Shown piece after piece: positions 12,164 through 24,000 of a DNA stretch of 64,000 nt. The notes under the pieces were generated by a model. That model made no database searches. It was not told the origin of the DNA and saw only the letters and a program-made list of their open reading frames with translations. Location of the stretch: positions 189,468 through 253,467 of the forward strand of contig CAJNYU010002755.1 of assembly GCA_905331475.1 (NCBI GenBank). The letters run 5' to 3'. Made by a program: the position numbers and the translations under genes. The first letter of the stretch is position 1; each line of letters opens with the position of its first letter. Source of the DNA: Rotaria socialis. Its lineage: Eukaryota > Rotifera > Eurotatoria > Philodinida > Philodinidae.

Positions 12164-12470
12164 GTCTATTATTTTGATCTAACAATAAACGAATTTAGTT
12201 ATACGGCAAAATAAAATAGGAGAAAAACAAATAAATAGAAAAAATATGTATCAGGACAAAAATGGGGTGTGTATGACGCATTTCATTAGTATGAGGATGT
12301 TCTCTTCTGATTGATCAATCATCGTGCACATAGAGGGCGCAATTAAATTTAGGTCTATCATGAGGATTGTTGTTTCCATAGTTGCAATAAAATTTATGGC
12401 TACTTTTCGATTAACAGATATTCAAGCGTGATCAGATAATCAATCTGGAAATACTTTGCTTTTTTTCACA
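12164..12470. promoter_or_regulatory. probable bidirectional promoter between GPT and IQCE
   Basis: A 307-bp gap separates the two divergent start codons. It must contain both promoters and 5' leaders. No TATA box or known site stands out. Confidence 0.4.
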
Positions 12471-15400
12471 ATGTCAAAAGTTCTAAATGGAAAAATGCGA
12501 ACAAGTCCAGCCCGGGAAGCTTACATCCGCCAAGTGCCTTATAATCGAGATAAAAAAAGAAATTCTTTTACAAGTTTACATTCATACGATGATAGCGATG
12601 TGGCTTATCGAAGTGCGCCGGAATATTTAAAACAATTAATGAATACATCAATGTCATCAAATGGACATTCAACAAGAACTTTAACACGAACACACAGTGC
12701 AAGCGACATAACATCAACGAGCAATTGTAAACAAAATAGTTGATATTATAGAGAATAATTAATTTAATATTTTTAGTAAATCGACCTGTTAGCGGAAATC
12801 CAAAATATAAAACACAAGAAGAATATTATGATGAAATTCAATATTTCAAAAAGGTTTGAGGAATTCGAGTCTCTTTAATTTATTTCTACTTTTTTTACAT
12901 AGGAGTTAAAATTTACAAAAGATGATAATAATAATTTGCGAGCGAGAATTCGACGATTAGAAGAAGATAATGCACGTAAACGTAAAGAAATAGATAACTT
13001 TTATGAAACAAATAAGGTAGTATTTGTATCAATATCTTTAATAAAAAAAAAACTATTATGATATTTTTTCTCATCGAAGGACACTGATTTACGACGAACA
13101 TCAGATGGTTCTACAAAATCGACTGCCGTACGTTAAGTTTTAGCTTTAACATATTTTTCAAAAAAAAATCTTTATGAATTTTAGAATGTTGTGATGAATT
13201 TGAAACAACGCTTATTTAAATTGGATTTACAATTAAAACAGAAAGAAGCTACAATTGAGTAAGTCGAAAAAAATTGATATGAAGCAAGAAAAACGATTTT
13301 CTTATTTTCTAGTGAAATGAAAACCGATCCACGATGGACAAAATCGACAGAAATAGAAATAATAAATCATGCTTTACTTAATGAAATTGAAAAGCTCAAA
13401 TTAGAAAAACTAAACTTTATACAAAAGTAAGATACATGAGTTTTTCTCGTAGTTTATGTCATTATTAATCGAATTTGTTGTTTAAGTGATTATATGGCTT
13501 CTATTGATGAAGAAAAGAAAAATGCTGTACGCAAATTGGAAGCTGAAAAAAGAGAATTAAAAATAGAAAATGAAAGTCTAAAAAAAAAAGTTAGAGAATT
13601 GGAAAACCCGGGTAAGTCATTTTCAAGACGTCAGAGATAATTTCATGAATCAGTTGTTTTTTATTAGAACATGATGAACTATTATCAGCGCGTCGTCGTG
13701 TAAGTTTAAGATCTGCAAGAAATTCATTAGATCGGAAATCGTCTCCGAACTTTATTTTCGATTCAACAAAACTCATAGACTTAATTTTGTGAGAGTAGCA
13801 ATTTTCTGATTTGATATCGGAGAGATGAATGTATATTTTATGTTACATATGCCACTTCGTTTGCACCAGGTAGATTTGACGGAATCTACAGAAAATTGTG
13901 AAACTTTTGTCTTGATAGTAAACTGTCAAATGCCAATGATGATCCACATAGAGAAATCGTCTTCAGCAAGATTCTACCCTGATAATATTCAAAATCGTTA
14001 AAAAGTCTATTGCAAAACCCGCTTTCATTATAGGATAGATATTAACAGAAACCCATCAGTACTCCGGACCCTGTTTTACGACTTTATTATTAATGTATCT
14101 GTCGTTTTTCTTTCGATAAATAGGATGATAGTCCCAATAAAGATTTACGTCGAAAAATTGAAGGCCTGAATGAAGCTTGCCGAGATTATCGAATGGAGCT
14201 CGAACACAAAAACGATGAACTTAAACAACTACGACATGAACGTGATCAATATCGTAAAAAATCCAGTCAGCTGACTGATGATCTAGAAGAATTACGAGCA
14301 GAACAAAATCGAAAAATGAAAACCAATGAAACGAATCGTTCATCGCCAATATCAAGTCGTGATGACGACAGAGGTAGAAAAGTTAATCAATCACCACGTT
14401 CACGTCACGATTCAAATCGGTCTGATGAATTTATTGTCAGGGATTCACAGTGAGTTAGAAACTTACTTTTACAAAGAAATCGACGTTGGACTTCTTTTTT
14501 TTTAAATCAAGTACACCTACACGGAAATCCAAAGAACACATTGGTTCACATTCACCATTGAGCTCAAGAAAAACAGCGATATCATCAACAGTACCGCCAC
14601 AAAATTGGCGTCGTCATGGTTGGACTAGGTAAAAAAAGGAATTCTTATAAAAAATGTTTATTGTAATTCTTTGTTTCTATCAAGTTTTGACGAAGATCGC
14701 CTGAAACGTTTCCGTGAAAAACATGCAGCAACTATTATTCAACGAGGTTGGCGTGAACATAATAAATCATATAGAAGTTCGATTACATCTAAAACAAGAC
14801 AAAACAATTTTGATAAAGTAAATCAACATTTCATACTGTTTAGCTATTTATTTATTTCTATTTCGGTTTTCAGCGCAACCCAAAGATTGGCGGAATGGTA
14901 GGTCTTTCTTATTCAAAAGTATTTCACATCTGTAGCGAACTAAAATCTTGTTTTATCATGAAAATGAGTTGTTAAGCAGAATCCTTCAATCTAAAATGGT
15001 GTCTATGATTTGCATTCTATCTAAATGAAAATATATTCTAGCCGATTATCACCAAATCACGCACTAATTAAGAGAAAAAAGTCTCATGCGATGACCCGTA
15101 CGATTTGGCTACAAATTCCTCTCATCTCTGAACAATCTGCAAACAGATTCTTGTTTTTTCTGTATAGAAATCATCAGAGATCGTATCACCGCGAACCAGT
15201 CCACATAAATTCGGTTCGAATATTGATCATCTCGACAGTAGCTACAACAAAAATCGACCAACATCAGCTGGCACTTCGAATGAAGTAGGAAATTTTCTAT
15301 GTGAATTTCAAATAATTAAAATCATTTGAATTTGAAGTCCGCTTTAAAAAGTGTGCAAGCAGCATTACGTGGATGTATTAAGCGACTTGACATGGGTAAA

Positions 15401-16254
15401 CCTTCTCGTAGTCAGATTGATGATGATGACTTTATTCGGAAGCCATCAAAACAATTCGGACCACAATACGAAAGGTAAGAATTTCAATGGAAATTTGTAT
15501 TTAATTTTCTGATGATTTTTTCAGTGACAGAAAACGAGAGAACTTTTTCAAAACTTCCATCACAGATAGTAATCGTCTTTACAATGGTAAAACAAATGTA
15601 AACAATTTTTTATCAGCATAAGTTTTATTCCTTTAGATAAAATTGGGTCGAATAGCCGTTTACCAATAAGCAATCGAGATTCAATATCGAATTTTGTAAG
15701 TCATATTCATACCTGCAGAAAATATTAGTCGTAGGATACATTGAAATCCAGCTCAATCTATCCAACGAAATATTTCCGATCAAAAACTTTGACTTATTTT
15801 CTACGATAATTTTATTTTCTAGCACCAATCCGCTTCACCGCCTCTTGATAGATATCGACCATTGTCACCGAATGTTAGTGGTGGAAGTGGTTCCAAACAG
15901 CCTATGCCCTATGATCGAAGTTCGCATTGTTATTCGATTGTGAAAAAATTCAAGAAATTGGCTTTATTTTATTTTTAGATAAATTTGGATTTGAAAATCG
16001 ATCTATTCATGAATCGCCTTTGAAACCTGTAAGAACGCAAAAAAGTAGTTTTTATGTTTACAAATTTTTGTTTGTAGCAACGACCATCTTCGCCTTCGAA
16101 CGATCATCGATCATCTCCACGTATGTCACCTGAAGATGCTCGACCATCATCTCGTCTAAGTAACACATCATTAAGAAAAAGTACAGCATATTCGAAACAA
16201 CCACCGAAAAATGGCTATGATCATGACGACGACGATGATATTGAAGGTTTTTAA
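12471..16254 (+). CDS. IQCE: IQ domain-containing protein E (ciliary)
   Basis: Nineteen exons join in frame to about 712 aa (human 695). Starts and ends: 12471-12726, 12777-12853, 12903-13016, 13080-13127, 13185-13258, 13313-13426, 13487-13611, 13668-13699, 14124-14449, 14512-14628, 14685-14817, 14874-14897, 15168-15284, 15338-15474, 15525-15586, 15637-15695, 15823-15919 (or 15928), 15979-16028, 16078-16254. The signature is YDEIQYFKKEL followed by RARIRRLEEDNARKRKEID and LKQRLFKLDLQLKQKE, matching the IQCE coiled coil. There is an IQ motif AATIIQRGWREH, a second IQ-like SVQAALRGCIKR, and an acidic tail DDDDDIEGF like the IQCE C-terminus. Known role: with EFCAB7 it anchors the EVC-EVC2 complex at the ciliary base in Hedgehog signalling. 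The donor of the 17th exon is ambiguous, and exon 8 is only 32 nt. Confidence 0.85.
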
Positions 16255-16331
16255 TGAGTTTTATTTGTATAAATTTTCAAACCAAATCAAATACACAAAA
16301 TAGACAGTCTATATCATTCAATGAATTCTTA
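16255..16331. other. 77-bp gap between convergent stop codons
   Basis: The 3' ends of IQCE (+) and Pax (-) face each other with 77 bp between stops. There is no clear AATAAA on either strand, so the mature 3' ends probably overlap. Confidence 0.5.
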
Positions 16332-18654
16332 TTAAAATTTGTAACGCCAATCGGCTGAATAAGGATACGAGGCATAATAATCTAAAACAATAAAAAAGCA
16401 TGGCCAGATAAATTTTTCTGTTTGTTTGTATTCTTCATTTTTGTTGATTTTACCTGATGCGTGAGCTGGCATGGGAAAATTTGTAGTGGGTGGTGGCGGC
16501 GGTGGTGGATAGGATGAACAAAATAGTTCATTCGATGATTCTAAAATAAATCGCTTTAGAAGAAAAAGGTAATAAAATAATAATTTAAAAATACGTGACG
16601 GTGTTGCTATTGCTGCTGCGCTTGTCATATCAAAATCATTTTTTATTAACGCTTGCGTTGAATTTGATGTTGGAATAAATTCATTTGAATTATAATTTAG
16701 ATAATTATTCGATGTATATATTGCATTCCATTTAGCACGACGTTGATCAACATAAGCCTTTGAAGAAAAAAAATCATTCGTAGAATAGAAACGAAAAAAA
16801 AGAAGCATAACCCACACTGACATATCGCTGTTAATTAGGAGCGTAATCAGAAAAGAAATTCTTGGGCATTGGTCGAAATTATCGTGCGAGGAAGGACTCC
16901 CGCTTCTTACTGTTAAAGCTTTCGCTTGTATCTTCTTGCGATTTAAAATTAGGTAACCCTCGATTTTCTATAGCCGATAGAATTGTTTACTACATGTGTG
17001 GGATACATGATGGACATGGAAAAAAAAAGAATCACTTTGTTTTACTTACTTTAATAATTGATTCTGTAAGACCTGTCTGTTTAACAATAGATTCGATTTG
17101 TGCATGATCAGCCCATGGGTTATCTTTGAAAAATTTATCCAAAAATTCGATTTGTTCGATTGAAAAATGCTTTTGATCCAACAAATCTAAAGAAACTGAA
17201 TTAAGTTCACATACGACTACCAAACAAGTGTCATTATTTCAATTCCGCGGAGAATTGAACAAACAAAAAAGAATTTTGACAGTAAGACTAATGGTATGTC
17301 TGAATAGACGATGACAAAAGGAAAAAAAAGAGAAATCTCATACCATTATGATGGTTTGTACGAGATGATGAACGTTGTTTTATAGTTGAATATTCATATT
17401 GAGAATGATTAAGCAAACTATGAATACTATAGACATTCGGTGACGATGATACACTTATAGGATGACTTCGGCTATCATCTTCAGTCGTTGTTGCTGTTGG
17501 CGACGAACTATTATTTGAGCCGCCACGATTTCGTACAATTCTAAGATACAAAAAAAAAGAGATTGTTTTTTTCTTGTTTTCTTTTCATTTCCATATTAAT
17601 TTTATACTAATGAACTTTGACACATAGATCATCCTACTTCTTTTTAAGATTTAATTGAGTAGAAAATTTTTCGTTTAGACAAACATAATAGATAGCCTAT
17701 TGGGATTATTAGATACGACAACATATGATCCTATCTATTCAATCGTAGCATTTTTGATTGGAAGATGAACAATTTAATTGAATGAACTGTACAACAGGAG
17801 AACTCAGATTGTTTTGTATCCTTTGATTGATGAATTCATGCATATAACGGAATAAGTTACTTCATTCTTTTTTTGAACATCAAGTCTCTATTCCCACCTG
17901 TTTCTTTAATGCATGATTATGAAGCGAGAAAAAGTGTCATTTCGAATCTTCAATCAAAAAAAAGAAAAACACGATCGTCGCGAATCATTAGTTACATGAC
18001 AATCAAAATCGTACTATTGTTTGATGAGAAATTTATGTACTACGATAAAATTTCAATTAATCTTATGTGAATTTTTCTTTTATTTTTACCTATTTATTGA
18101 ACTAACACTTGGAACTTTATCTGCATCACATATTCCATCGGCAATCAGACGTTCTCGAATTTCCCATGCAAACATTGTTGGAGCTTGGCTTTTATAATTA
18201 TTTATAGCATCGACTACTTTAGGTGTTGCTACTTTTGGTTTACTTCCGCCGATAATTCCCGGACGAATTGAACCTGTTTCATGATATCTAAAAACGAAGA
18301 GCACAATTAAAATCTAATTTTGTTTTCTTCTCTAGAAACCTTTTTACCTTCCTAGAATTTTACTTACACAACCATGTGATACTCGTAATTGACGACTGAT
18401 ATCACATGGGCGTACACCTTGCTTAGCTAAATCGACGATCGATTGACGAACAGAATCTGGCAAAGGTCGTCCATTAACAAATACTCCGCCAAGTTGATTA
18501 ATCCCTCCATGCCCTATACATATGGATAAAAAAAATGACTCTCATGATTCATTGGAGCATAAAGAGATACAAAAAAAAATGAAGAAAATACCAAGTACCT
18601 ACCGAATTTGGAATATCTGTATTGAGCTGCAACGAATTGGTTGAACGGAAACAT
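16332..18654 (-). CDS. Pax2/5/8: Pax2/5/8-type paired-box transcription factor
   Basis: Eight exons join in frame: 18654-18603, 18513-18348, 18287-18090, 17540-17344, 17186-17050, 16757-16595, 16540-16454, 16381-16332. They total 1050 nt, or 349 aa. A complete paired domain spans residues 18-143, with [55 protein letters not shown] and [12 protein letters not shown]. These words favour Pax2/5/8 over Pax6 or Pax3/7. YSIHSLLN (176-183) sits where the octapeptide is expected. Residues about 209-260 resemble a homeodomain ([13 protein letters not shown], then TGLTESIIK, then RRAKW), but the helix-3 core is AYVDQRR in place of VWFQNRR. A Pro-rich tract and [16 protein letters not shown] end the protein. 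The start of exon 5 could also use an acceptor about 36 nt further upstream, still in frame. Confidence 0.92.
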
Positions 18655-18856
18655 GGGTTTGCACAGTAACAAGACTCTTGTTCACAAGCGAGAGATAGTC
18701 TTGAAAAAGCAATGAAGGGAAGAGAGATTGCAATAGAGCGTTACTCTGTTATATGTATGATAGATTGAATATTTCTCAAGCGCGTACACTGTGTCGAATG
18801 AAGAGAAAACCAATGACTCGTTTCTTCTTACTCCTGCTGTTCCAGAGAAAAAAAAG

Positions 18857-18878
18857 AGAGAGAGAGAGAGAGAGAGAC
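18857..18878. repeat. (GA)n microsatellite
   Basis: Uninterrupted GA units upstream of the Pax start, with further purine-rich runs nearby. Confidence 0.8.
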
Positions 18879-19283
18879 AGAAAAAGAAGAAGACTTGATT
18901 AAATGCGACGACAATGATTATTGTAGCGAATCGATATGCATCAGTAGTAGTTGAGAGAGAGAAGAAGAAAAAAAGAGCACAGGCTCGTTTTCTCTGTCTC
19001 TCTCGTTTTTGCTCTCAAAGGAATTGAATATAAACTAACTTTGTTGTTCTTCGTTTAATAGATTAACTGACGACTTCCGCCTACTTTAAAATCAGAAAAA
19101 GAAAATTTAATTGTAGTTTTTAACCAATCAAAATTTAACATAGTCGCTTCAGCCAATCCGGTTGAAATTAAACTTAATTTTCAAGTTTATTATCTAATTT
19201 TGAGAGCTCGTTAATAATGTAACATCATTTAGTATGAATGGAAAAGAAGATGTTCATTGTCGACGATTGCACATTGACACCGG

Positions 19284-19302
19284 TCTCTCTCTCTCTCTCT
19301 CT
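19284..19302. repeat. (TC)n microsatellite
   Basis: Uninterrupted TC units in the Pax upstream region. Confidence 0.8.
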
Positions 19303-21034
19303 GTTAATCTTTGTTGCCATTGTCCCGTGGGAACAACTTGTTGCGAGACATTTTAACACTTGTCAGAAATAGAAAAAAAAATGGAAATATCAAATATTTA
19401 CAACAGCAAATCATTCAACTCAATTTTCTTTTAGAATTCTCTTCTATTTGATTGATTTTGATCCTACACATGCATTTAATTAAAAACAATGCTCGTTATT
19501 TTTCAGAATACTAATTCAAATAAAAGTTGTTCGATATGCTTCCATGAGTTTTTTTTCTCTCTTCACTACTCTGCATCTGTGCAATTTTTTTTTGTCTATA
19601 ATGGAATTAAAAAAAGCAGACAATATGCGCGAAATCATTACAGTGAATATGAACAAAGAGATGAAAGATGTTTTATCAAAGCACAGGAGAGTAGATAATC
19701 GTATTAGTTGATTCATTTTTACGAAAAAACAAAACAAATCATAAGTTTTAGTTCAGAACGCTGAAGCATAAAATAAAGTAACAGCAAAAGGACACTTTTT
19801 GTTACTTCTATTACAGTCGACTGTGAACTAAAAAATGATTCCACAACAGAGTCGCTTTTCTTATCACTTAATTTATTTTATAGGATTCATTAGTAATGAA
19901 GAGAACCAAGAGAATAACACAATTCTCAGCCATTTAAAAAAAAAAAGTTTCGTTTTTCGAAGAACTGGTAACACCATTCACTAGACAACACTTCACTTCA
20001 ACAAACTGTTGATGTGATATATCTTATTAGGGTAGAATTAAAAAAGATTAGCACCTACCCATAAAGTTCGATGCTAAAAGTTAACGTATTTACCATCAAA
20101 ATATAGAGTATTTTATATTTTATCTTTCAGAAGGCTAAGGCTTGGCGAATCGTGTGTTGAACAGTTGGACTTGCTCAGCGAAAGGCTTATTCGTGTGTCT
20201 CCGAATGTAAAATTTATTTCTGAACAGAATCTCACAAAAATTGTTATTAAAACTGTTCTGACCAGCATTGAGTAGATGTTAATCTTTTCATTTCTGTACC
20301 GGTAGGAAAAACGAAATCCTCTCGTTATTTCAATTAGTCCGAGAAAAATTCCGTATTTCAAATAATTATTTCGTCGTGACGAATTTTGGTATTATTTCAA
20401 ACAAATAGTTTTTCTTAACCTGTCTCTTTTTGTTTTGAAGAATACATCTTTTTTATTTAAGAAAAGAAAAAAGAATGCAATTTAAATCGAAAAGAAAACG
20501 AAAGAGAGAAATATTGTTAACTAAATATAATAATAATAATAAATCAGTGTGTTTAAAAGACATGAGAAATGATCGTATAAATTTTTTTTTCTGAGTTACA
20601 TAAATATGACCAACATAGACAACAAATTATAGTCAGGTCAAACGAGAGAGAAAATATATTTGACACAATCAGAAAGCCACGTAAAGAAAAATTCAACTAA
20701 ATGATAGAAAATGAAAAACTACAATAATACTAGATGGCATTGTGAGATTAAAGAAAACGAACAAAAAAAGCAAATGCAAAAAAGAAAGCTTAGTTTTTTG
20801 TGTTGTTTAAAAAAAATATGTTCTATTCTAAGGCGATCGGAAGGAAATTCATTGTTAACGAATCATGATAGCATTTCCTTTTAAGGCTTAAATACGGCTA
20901 CTTTTTTTTAAAAATGATTCACAACTATTCATCACACTGTTCTGAAAGAAACCGATAGTCTATTTATATATTTATATGTATATATAATCTTCTCTATAAA
21001 GTCTACAGATAATCAAAGGCACAGGAATCTAGTT

Positions 21035-24000
21035 TCAATAGCGTGGTCGTGATGAGCGTACACACGCACTCGGCGATTGAGAACCGAGAAGAGATGGCGA
21101 TGACGATGATGCGGCTACAGCAGCTGCAGCTCGCATTGAACGTAAGGCAATCGATGGTGATAGGGTGCGTCGAGTTGGCGAACGGTATCGTACAGGTGCT
21201 TCAGTTAGATCTGTTAATCGCTTTGTTTCATGTTCCAACAGAACAGGATCAAGACAATATGGATCATGAGAAACTAATGCTATCGAATCGGCTATTTCAC
21301 GACGAACAGCACTGCTTTCATCGTTGCTTGTTAGTGCGCGATTTAGCAGTGATTTACGACCACGCATTTCTTGATGAAGTTGCTCTTTAAGTGTTGTTAT
21401 CTAATTGATAATATTTGATTTGTGATTGAAGAGAGAAAAAAATCCGTGAGACTTACCTGTTCTTCAAGCCCTCTAACACGAGCACGATGTTCTTTTTCTC
21501 GTCCTTCTAAAGCACGTTCAGCTGCGGATTGCGATGAACGAATACGGGCAGTTTCAACTTCAGTTTCACGGCGATTGCGTGTGTTAAAATCAATTAAACT
21601 ATTAAGAAAAATAATTTTTACATCGCATATCCTGCACAATTTAATCTCTGAAGTTTATTAAAATTAACAAATGTAGTTCATAAATTACTGTTGATTTTGA
21701 GTCGGAATTATTTAGGCTACGGTCTTCAGTAGAGCCCATCGGGTCTTGGCCTGAAAATGTTACTGATTGACAGAAAAATTTGATCCATCTACTAATATTT
21801 TCTCAATTTATTGCTCGATTAGAAAAAAGTGTCTTGAGAGTTTTAAGAATATCTTTACATGCTGGACCCGATGGGCTCTAGCCCTACGACCCGGATTCTA
21901 GTCTGCAGAAAACTTCTTGAGGAATTTTGACATCAGGAACAATTCGAGTTCATAATGGACTAACTTACCGCTGTGCATGTTGATGTTCAGATTCGTTAAG
22001 AACAGATTGTAAATTTTCAACTTGTCTTTGTAGAGATAAGTTTTCTTCTTCGACTCGACGAAATTGTCTATCGATTTCAGCGCGATCCCATGAACGAACA
22101 ATATCTTCTGTAACAAGACGGTCTCGTTCAACCTTTAGTTTTTTGTTTTTAATATGAAAAATAAAATAATATTTCATTCTGTTTTCAATCATCGAACAAT
22201 CAACAGACCTTATCTAATGTTTTCTTCAAAACATTTTTATCTTTTTCTAAACGTAATTTTGATCGTTCAACATCACGTTTTTCAACATCAAGGTTGCCTA
22301 ATTGTCGTTGAAGGTGACTACTTTTTTCCTGTAAAGCTTGTTTATCAGCGGTTAACATGGAAATCTTTTGAATTGCTTCTTGTTCGCTCTCTTGACGTTG
22401 AACAAGAAGCTGTACGAAAAAAAAAAAACGTACATTAAATATTATAAGTTTTTTCACTGTCTATTAAATATTTACTGTATTCGCATTTCGTAATTGATTT
22501 TCTAAATCATGACGTCTCATTTCCGAATCAGTAACTTCATTTTGAAGATGATGTACACGTTCAAGTAATTCATGATTTTGTTTTTTAAGGTCACCGATTT
22601 GTGATCTAAATAGAGAATAGAATTTTGTCTTCTTTTCGAAATTTATTTATATATATTTTACCTTGCTTGTTCAAGTTTTTCTTGTGCAACTCGTCTTTCA
22701 GATTCACTGCTTTGTAAAGCATTTTGTATGCTACCAAGTTTTTGCTGTAAATCAGCTGCTTGATAGTTTGATTGTGATAATGTTTGGTTGAGTGATTGTA
22801 CACGCGTTTTCAAACTTGATTCACCTTCTTCAACTTTAGCTAATGTTAATGAAAGACGATCAACACTTAATTGTAATGATTGACATTTTTCTTCGCGTTC
22901 CTGTTTGAAAAGAAAATTATTAGAAGAAGAGAAAGTTGTTAGGTTTTTCTTACTTGAACTTGTCGAACTAATGCATCGCATCGTTCTTGATGCACTTGAA
23001 TTTCAGTGTCCTTATCGGTCAAGATCATGTTCAAACGTTGAATTTCACCTTCTAAAGCTCGTTTATTCATTTCGAGCTCAGTTGCACGAACATCACTTTC
23101 GTCTAATGCTCGTTTCAATTGACGTTTATCATCGGATAGACGAGATTCGCTTGATTTAGAAATGCCCATTTTTTCCTATTAAAAGGGGAAAGAAAATGTT
23201 TTACGTCGAAAGTAAATTTTCAAAACATACAATAATTTGTTTCTTGTCATTTTCAAAAGCGGCTAATTGTCGTTCAAGTCCGCCGATTTGATCTAACATT
23301 GTTTTACGTTCGCGTTCACTTTTTCGAATGGTTTCCTCTTGTAATACCAAAGCACTTTGGGCTCCTTGCAAACGAGTATCAACGCCTTTCTTGTCTAAGA
23401 AAATCGAAACAACGATTGATTCAAGTGAAACAATATAACAAAACACAGATTTCCCTAAACATTCAAATTGAACTGATAATTCGTACCTTCTTCATAAGAT
23501 ACAAGTGTCTTTTGTAATTGACTAAATCGTTGTTCAGTTCTTGAAAGATTTTCTTCACATTCTTTCGTTGTTCGTCGAAGTTGGGTGACTTCCACTGTTC
23601 GAAAGAGAAAAATTTAATTCCTTGATTTTTGGTCAAACTGAAAAATTTCTTACCAACACAATCATCACGTTCACGTTCTGTTGTAATAAAGTTTTGAACA
23701 AATTCTCTTAATGCTGTACGAATTTGTTCGGGATCAATATCAGCAACGTCAACAAAAGTTGAACCTGGCGATTGTTCATCATCTAAACCTGGCGAATATG
23801 AACGATGATGATGTGGACTTCGCGATGTTCGACGTAGAATAGGCGATGCGCGATTTTCATTACTATCGAAACCTTTTGTTGGTGAAATTGGCCGACGACG
23901 AACATTCGGACTTGGTGAACGACTTCGAAGTCTTGAACCACTACTACTGCGTGGCCCATAGCCAATTGAACGACGTAAACTGGACACAATACTACCTAGT

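Larger units (their letters stand above)
18655..21034. other. Pax upstream / rootletin downstream intergenic DNA
   Basis: There are no supportable genes in 2.4 kb. It holds a GA tract (about 18857-18878), a TC tract (about 19284-19302) and an AAT tract (about 20525-20545). Pax cis-regulatory DNA would be expected in the part near 18655 (inference). Confidence 0.45.

Noticed and set aside
13668-13789. Extension of IQCE exon 8 to an in-frame TGA
   Set aside because: The extension (VSLRSARNSLDRKSS) looks coding-like, but splicing at CGT/GTAAGT keeps phase with the next exon. At most it is an alternative truncated isoform.
16332-16823. 163-aa minus-strand ORF as a separate gene
   Set aside because: It is exons 6 to 8 of Pax read through unspliced introns; removing three GT-AG introns gives a continuous Pax C-terminus.
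21043-21390. 115-aa plus-strand ORF
   Set aside because: Antisense shadow of the last rootletin exon.
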